A stretch of DNA of 7,714 nt, taken from contig JAITEA010000098.1 in assembly GCA_031282285.1 (NCBI GenBank), positions 1-7,714 on the forward strand, given 5' to 3'. The notes below the pieces were generated by a model. The model ran no database searches. It was not told where the DNA came from and was given only the letters and a program-made list of their open reading frames with translations. Below are positions 5,628 through 7,714 of the stretch, piece after piece. The first letter of the stretch is position 1, and the number at the start of each line of letters is the position of its first letter. Source of the DNA: Helicobacteraceae bacterium. GTDB taxonomy: Bacteria; Campylobacterota; Campylobacteria; Campylobacterales; SZUA-545. The translations under genes were made by a program, and so were the position numbers.

Positions 5628-5855
5628 TTGGACTGGACGCTCTTAAAAGGTTACATTTACTTCTTCGCGATAGCGATCTCGGCGATATTGCTGATGTGGT
5701 ATATCTACCATCTGTATGCAAACAGAGCCAGAAGCGCGCATTACGAGGAGTACTCCAATCTGGTCTTAAACGACGGTTTGGACGATCAACCTTTAGAGCC
5801 GCGAGACGATCGGGCTGATGAAAGCCCGAAGAACCAAACAAAGGATAAAGAATGA
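5628..5855 (+). CDS. ccoQ: cbb3-type cytochrome c oxidase subunit IV (CcoQ/FixQ)
   Basis: Small single-span protein that stabilises the CcoNOP complex. The 75 residues have one membrane helix (about 7-28, FFAIAISAILLMWYIYHLY) and an acidic cytoplasmic tail with the Campylobacterota-type YEEYSNLVLNDGLDDQPLE sequence. The start is a TTG at 5628, and AGGA (5617-5620), overlapping the ccoO stop, lies 7 bases upstream. An AAGG at 5622-5625 is too close to be the main site. The tail is highly charged and ends in KNQTKDKE. The gene overlaps ccoP by 4 bases (ATGA at 5852-5855), a sign of translational coupling. Confidence 0.92.
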   Translation: MDWTLLKGYIYFFAIAISAILLMWYIYHLYANRARSAHYEEYSNLVLNDGLDDQPLEPRDDRADESPKNQTKDKE

Positions 5856-6502
5856 GTATTGAATCGCTCCTTGGATCGAACAATACGATCAACTACCTAG
5901 GCGCCGCTGGCTTCTTTGTGTGCGTGTTGATCAGCTTGTTTGTGATCGGCCAATACTTTAAGCAGATTAAAGAACACAAAGGCGGCGGAGCTACCGAACA
6001 GGGCGAATGGGACGGCATTAAAGAGTACAGCAACCCGCTTCCTACGGGCTGGACGATCAGCTTTATACTGATGCTCATCTGGGCGATCTGGTATTGGGCT
6101 TTGGGCTATCCGTTAAGCGCCTATAGTCAGATTGGCGAGTGGAATAAAGAGACCGCGGAGTGGAACGCCGCGTTTGCCGCTAAGTGGGAGAACCCTTCCA
6201 ACGAGGCGCTGGTTGATATGGGCAAAAGCGTTTTCTTGGCGCAATGCTCGCAATGTCATGGTCCGACCGCCGACGGTAATAACGGCAGAGCGGCGAATTT
6301 GCAAGTGTATTTCACTGAGGGAACGCCTGAATTTGGCAATAAAGATCAAGTTGTCTTTTTTGCTAAAAATGGCACATTTGGCTCAAAAGGCGCGCGAGAA
6401 ATAGGCGTAATGCCCTCGTTTGAATCGGCGGGAATACTCAATGAAAAACAGTACGAAGCCGTCGCGACTTATTTGACTACGCCAAAACAGGGAGGGCAAT
6501 AA
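5852..6502 (+). CDS. ccoP: cbb3-type cytochrome c oxidase subunit III, short monoheme form
   Basis: Membrane-bound cytochrome c that feeds electrons into the cbb3 oxidase. Two membrane segments (about residues 15-34 and 67-86) flank a cytoplasmic loop with EWDGIKEYSNPLPTGW, the CcoP N-terminal (FixP_N) motif. After a linker comes one cytochrome c domain with C132-S-Q-C135-H136 (QCSQCHGPTADG) and a probable axial Met M187 (GVMPSF). The family normally has two CXXCH domains and about 280-310 residues; this protein ends at 216, right after the first domain, with NEKQYEAVATYLTTPKQGGQ. The next gene starts 3 bases later and no CXXCH appears downstream, so the shortening is not a simple visible frameshift. 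AAGGA at 5841-5845 lies 6 bases before the ATG. The identity is sure; the loss of the second heme is the odd point. Confidence 0.95.
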   Translation: MSIESLLGSNNTINYLGAAGFFVCVLISLFVIGQYFKQIKEHKGGGATEQGEWDGIKEYSNPLPTGWTISFILMLIWAIWYWALGYPLSAYSQIGEWNKETAEWNAAFAAKWENPSNEALVDMGKSVFLAQCSQCHGPTADGNNGRAANLQVYFTEGTPEFGNKDQVVFFAKNGTFGSKGAREIGVMPSFESAGILNEKQYEAVATYLTTPKQGGQ

Positions 6503-6505
6503 GTT

Positions 6506-6781
6506 ATGAGTTCACAAGGTTCTGGAAGCTATTTTGCGCTTAACGGAATTAGCGGAATGCTGGTGGCGGTTGTCCTTCTTTTGGGCATTATCGGTACTTT
6601 GACGACGCTTGGGATTATCACGCAACAAGCAAGCGCCAACAACCCCTATGTGGTTAGAGGCGAAGTTGTAAATCCTAAGAGCAAAGAGGAAGTCTTCAAA
6701 AACCTTAAGGCGGTGAAGATGAACGACGCGGACGGCGAAGGCAAGCGTAACGCCTTCTTCAACGCCAATACCAATCAGTAA
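6506..6781 (+). CDS. DUF4006-like small membrane protein of the cco operon
   Basis: 91-residue protein with one membrane helix (about 17-38, GMLVAVVLLLGIIGTLTTLG). The N-terminal FALNGISGMLVAVVLLLG stretch and the position right after ccoP match the DUF4006 family, which in Campylobacterota sits behind ccoNOQP. The family function is not known to me; a role in assembly or stability of the oxidase is inferred from context only. After the helix comes a short NNPYVVRGEV segment and a hydrophilic tail to residue 91, somewhat longer than I would expect for the family (about 60-70). The start is ATG 6506, with GGAGG at 6491-6495 in the end of ccoP, and only 3 bases separate the two genes. The stop (6779-6781) overlaps the Shine-Dalgarno of the next micro-ORF. 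Confidence 0.85.
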   Translation: MSSQGSGSYFALNGISGMLVAVVLLLGIIGTLTTLGIITQQASANNPYVVRGEVVNPKSKEEVFKNLKAVKMNDADGEGKRNAFFNANTNQ

Positions 6782-6791
6782 GGAGTCGGCG

Positions 6792-6884
6792 ATGGATAAG
6801 TTGATAGTTTTGTTGCTGATAGTACTCGCGGTTTTTTCCGTGTATTCGGTTGTAATGCCCGGCGGCGCGTTGTACATAGGCTAA
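6792..6884 (+). CDS. 30-residue membrane micro-protein, last gene of the cco operon
   Basis: ATG 6792 to TAA 6884 encodes 30 residues: MDKLIVLLLIVLAVFSVYSV followed by VMPGGALYIG. It is essentially one hydrophobic helix (about 4-21) with a short Gly/Pro-containing end. A full AAGGAG (6780-6785), overlapping the preceding stop codon, stands 6 bases before the ATG, so translation is very likely. It is followed within 11 bases by the operon's terminator hairpin, so it is the last gene of the cco transcript. I do not recognise a family. Its size and place recall single-span accessory peptides of terminal oxidases (CydX-like or CcoQ/CcoM-like in concept), but there is no sequence evidence for such a link. 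Confidence 0.75.
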   Translation: MDKLIVLLLIVLAVFSVYSVVMPGGALYIG

Positions 6885-6894
6885 ACGCCTTTTT

Positions 6895-6940
6895 CCTTAG
6901 AAGGGGGGCGACCGCCCCCGCTCTAAGGTTTCAGCTTTTG
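6895..6940 (+). terminator. GC-rich terminator of the cco operon
   Basis: The outer stem CCTTAGA (6895-6901) / TCTAAGG (6922-6928) encloses, across a small internal loop, an inner stem GGGGGC (6904-6909) / GCCCCC (6914-6919) with loop GACC. TTTCAGCTTTT follows at 6929-6939. The hairpin is strong and the U-tract imperfect. It fits the end of the operon 11 bases after the micro-ORF stop. Confidence 0.7.
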
Positions 6941-6945
6941 ATTTG

Positions 6946-6980
6946 GCGCTCGGGCGTTAGGCGCCCGTTGTCGTCAGCGC
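6946..6980. repeat. Second hairpin downstream of the cco terminator
   Basis: CGGGCG (6951-6956) and CGCCCG (6962-6967) form a 6-bp stem with a TTAGG loop, framed by a further complementary pair GCGCT (6946-6950) / AGCGC (6976-6980). No U-tract follows directly; it may back up the preceding terminator. Confidence 0.4.
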
Positions 6981-7030
6981 GGTTATGGTAAGATCTCTTT
7001 GTCTTCCTAATTTGCCGATAGAGAGATTTT

Positions 7031-7678
7031 ATGTCGCGTTTATTCCCCCTTATCTTTTTATTGTCGGCGAGCCTTTTTGCCGAGATTACCGCACCTACCG
7101 AATTTGCCGAACCCGCCGAACCGCCGGTAGGTTTTATCTTGATCAACGAAGGCGTGCTGATCGATAAAGCCGCCGTCAAAATTAACGAGATGAGCGCCGA
7201 ATTGTTCAGTAAAACGGGAGCGAGTGTATATGTCGCCGCTTTGCAAAAACTGGAGTCCAACGAGACGCTAGCCGCCTATACGAAACGGATCGCCGCCGAT
7301 CTTAGCGCCCCTTATGTCCTGCTCGCGGTCAGTCAAGACGATCGGCGCCTTGACGCGATCGTCTCCTCCGATCTTGAAGCGGAGATCGACAAAGACGATA
7401 TTGTGTGCATTATGCCCGGCTGCCCGATTATCCCTTTGCTTGCCGAATACCGCAAAGATTTGAGCCCGCAGCAGCAGATCAGCGCGGGCGTTTTTAACGG
7501 CGCGGCTTATATTGTGGATACAATCGCGAGCGCGCGCGGCGTTACGCTGGAAAGCTCGGTCGGCAGCGGCAGCAGCAACTTTGGGCGAGGACTGACTTGG
7601 GTTGTGAGAATTATGATTGTATTGACGCTCGCGGCTATGTTTGTAGCGTGGCGGCGCGGCAAAAAGGAAGGAAAGTAG
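7031..7678 (+). CDS. Exported TPM-domain protein with C-terminal membrane anchor
   Basis: 215 residues. A signal peptide is seen at the N-terminus (MSRLFPLIFLLSASLFA, likely cut after residue 17). A Pro/Glu-rich linker follows, then a TPM (YgcG/Psb32-type) domain at about residues 36-165 with recognisable elements: the IDKAAVKINEMSAELFSKTG helix, VYVAALQKL strand, YVLLAVSQDDRRLDAIVSSD strands and the closing FNGAAYIVDTIA helix. A Ser/Gly-rich spacer leads to one membrane helix (about 188-207) and a basic cytoplasmic end (WRRGKKEGK). The domain should therefore face the periplasm. TPM proteins have been linked to phosphatase-like activity or to membrane-complex upkeep; the function here is not known. 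C126 and C131 (CIMPGC) could form a disulfide or metal site. The start is ATG 7031 with a modest GAGAGA site at 7021-7026. It follows the cco terminator, so it probably has its own promoter; it is tightly linked to the next gene (3-base gap). Confidence 0.8.
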   Translation: MSRLFPLIFLLSASLFAEITAPTEFAEPAEPPVGFILINEGVLIDKAAVKINEMSAELFSKTGASVYVAALQKLESNETLAAYTKRIAADLSAPYVLLAVSQDDRRLDAIVSSDLEAEIDKDDIVCIMPGCPIIPLLAEYRKDLSPQQQISAGVFNGAAYIVDTIASARGVTLESSVGSGSSNFGRGLTWVVRIMIVLTLAAMFVAWRRGKKEGK

Positions 7679-7681
7679 CGT

Positions 7682-7714
7682 ATGAATTTCGTAACCGTAT
7701 CGTATATAGTAGCC
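7682..7714 (+). CDS. Start of a further gene, cut by the window edge
   Basis: ATG 7682 follows the TPM gene stop by 3 bases. AGGAAAG (7669-7675), inside the end of that gene, is a good Shine-Dalgarno 6 bases upstream. Only 11 codons are visible (MNFVTVSYIVA), a hydrophobic start that would suit a membrane protein. It is too short to identify. It is probably co-transcribed with the TPM gene. Confidence 0.6.
   Translation, partial: MNFVTVSYIVA

Overview
The window looks like a chromosomal segment of a Campylobacterota (epsilonproteobacterial) bacterium with a fairly high GC content. Three things support this: the gene order ccoN-ccoO-ccoQ-ccoP followed by a DUF4006-type gene, a CcoQ with the phylum-typical tail (residues near YEEYSNLVLNDGLDDQPLE), and a long DapD of the form found in this phylum. 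The BspA-like leucine-rich-repeat protein at the left edge is of a kind often found in gut-associated bacteria. The GATC tetramer is strongly over-represented in dapD and lptF/G.

Layout. Positions 2-629 hold the 3' part of a gene for a coiled-coil plus BspA-like LRR protein. Its two halves lie in different frames, and one extra T in a T5 run at 238-242 would explain this. Positions 630-1007 are non-coding and full of small palindromic repeats: dRS3-like ATTCCC-N8-GGGAAT elements, a C6/G8 hairpin and a long AT-rich hairpin. Positions 1008-2195 (minus strand) encode DapD of the succinylase lysine/diaminopimelate pathway. Divergent from it, 2308-3336 encodes an LptF/LptG-type permease of the lipopolysaccharide export machine.

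The core of the window is the cbb3-type cytochrome c oxidase operon, 3462-6884 (plus strand): ccoN, ccoO, ccoQ, ccoP, a DUF4006-like membrane protein gene and a 30-codon membrane micro-ORF. The genes are tightly packed, with Shine-Dalgarno sites that overlap or sit beside the preceding stop codons, and the operon ends in a strong GC-rich hairpin. CcoN carries all expected heme and CuB ligands and CcoO has one CXXCH. CcoP has only one CXXCH and stops after the first cytochrome c domain, so this oxidase appears to lack the usual second c-heme of CcoP. After the terminator, 7031-7678 encodes a secreted, C-terminally anchored TPM-domain protein, and the first 11 codons of a further gene begin at 7682.

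DapD, LptF/G and the oxidase are ordinary housekeeping genes. The points most worth a second look are the monoheme CcoP, the unannotated 30-aa membrane peptide, the frameshifted LRR gene, and the mosaic repeats that reach into the end of dapD.
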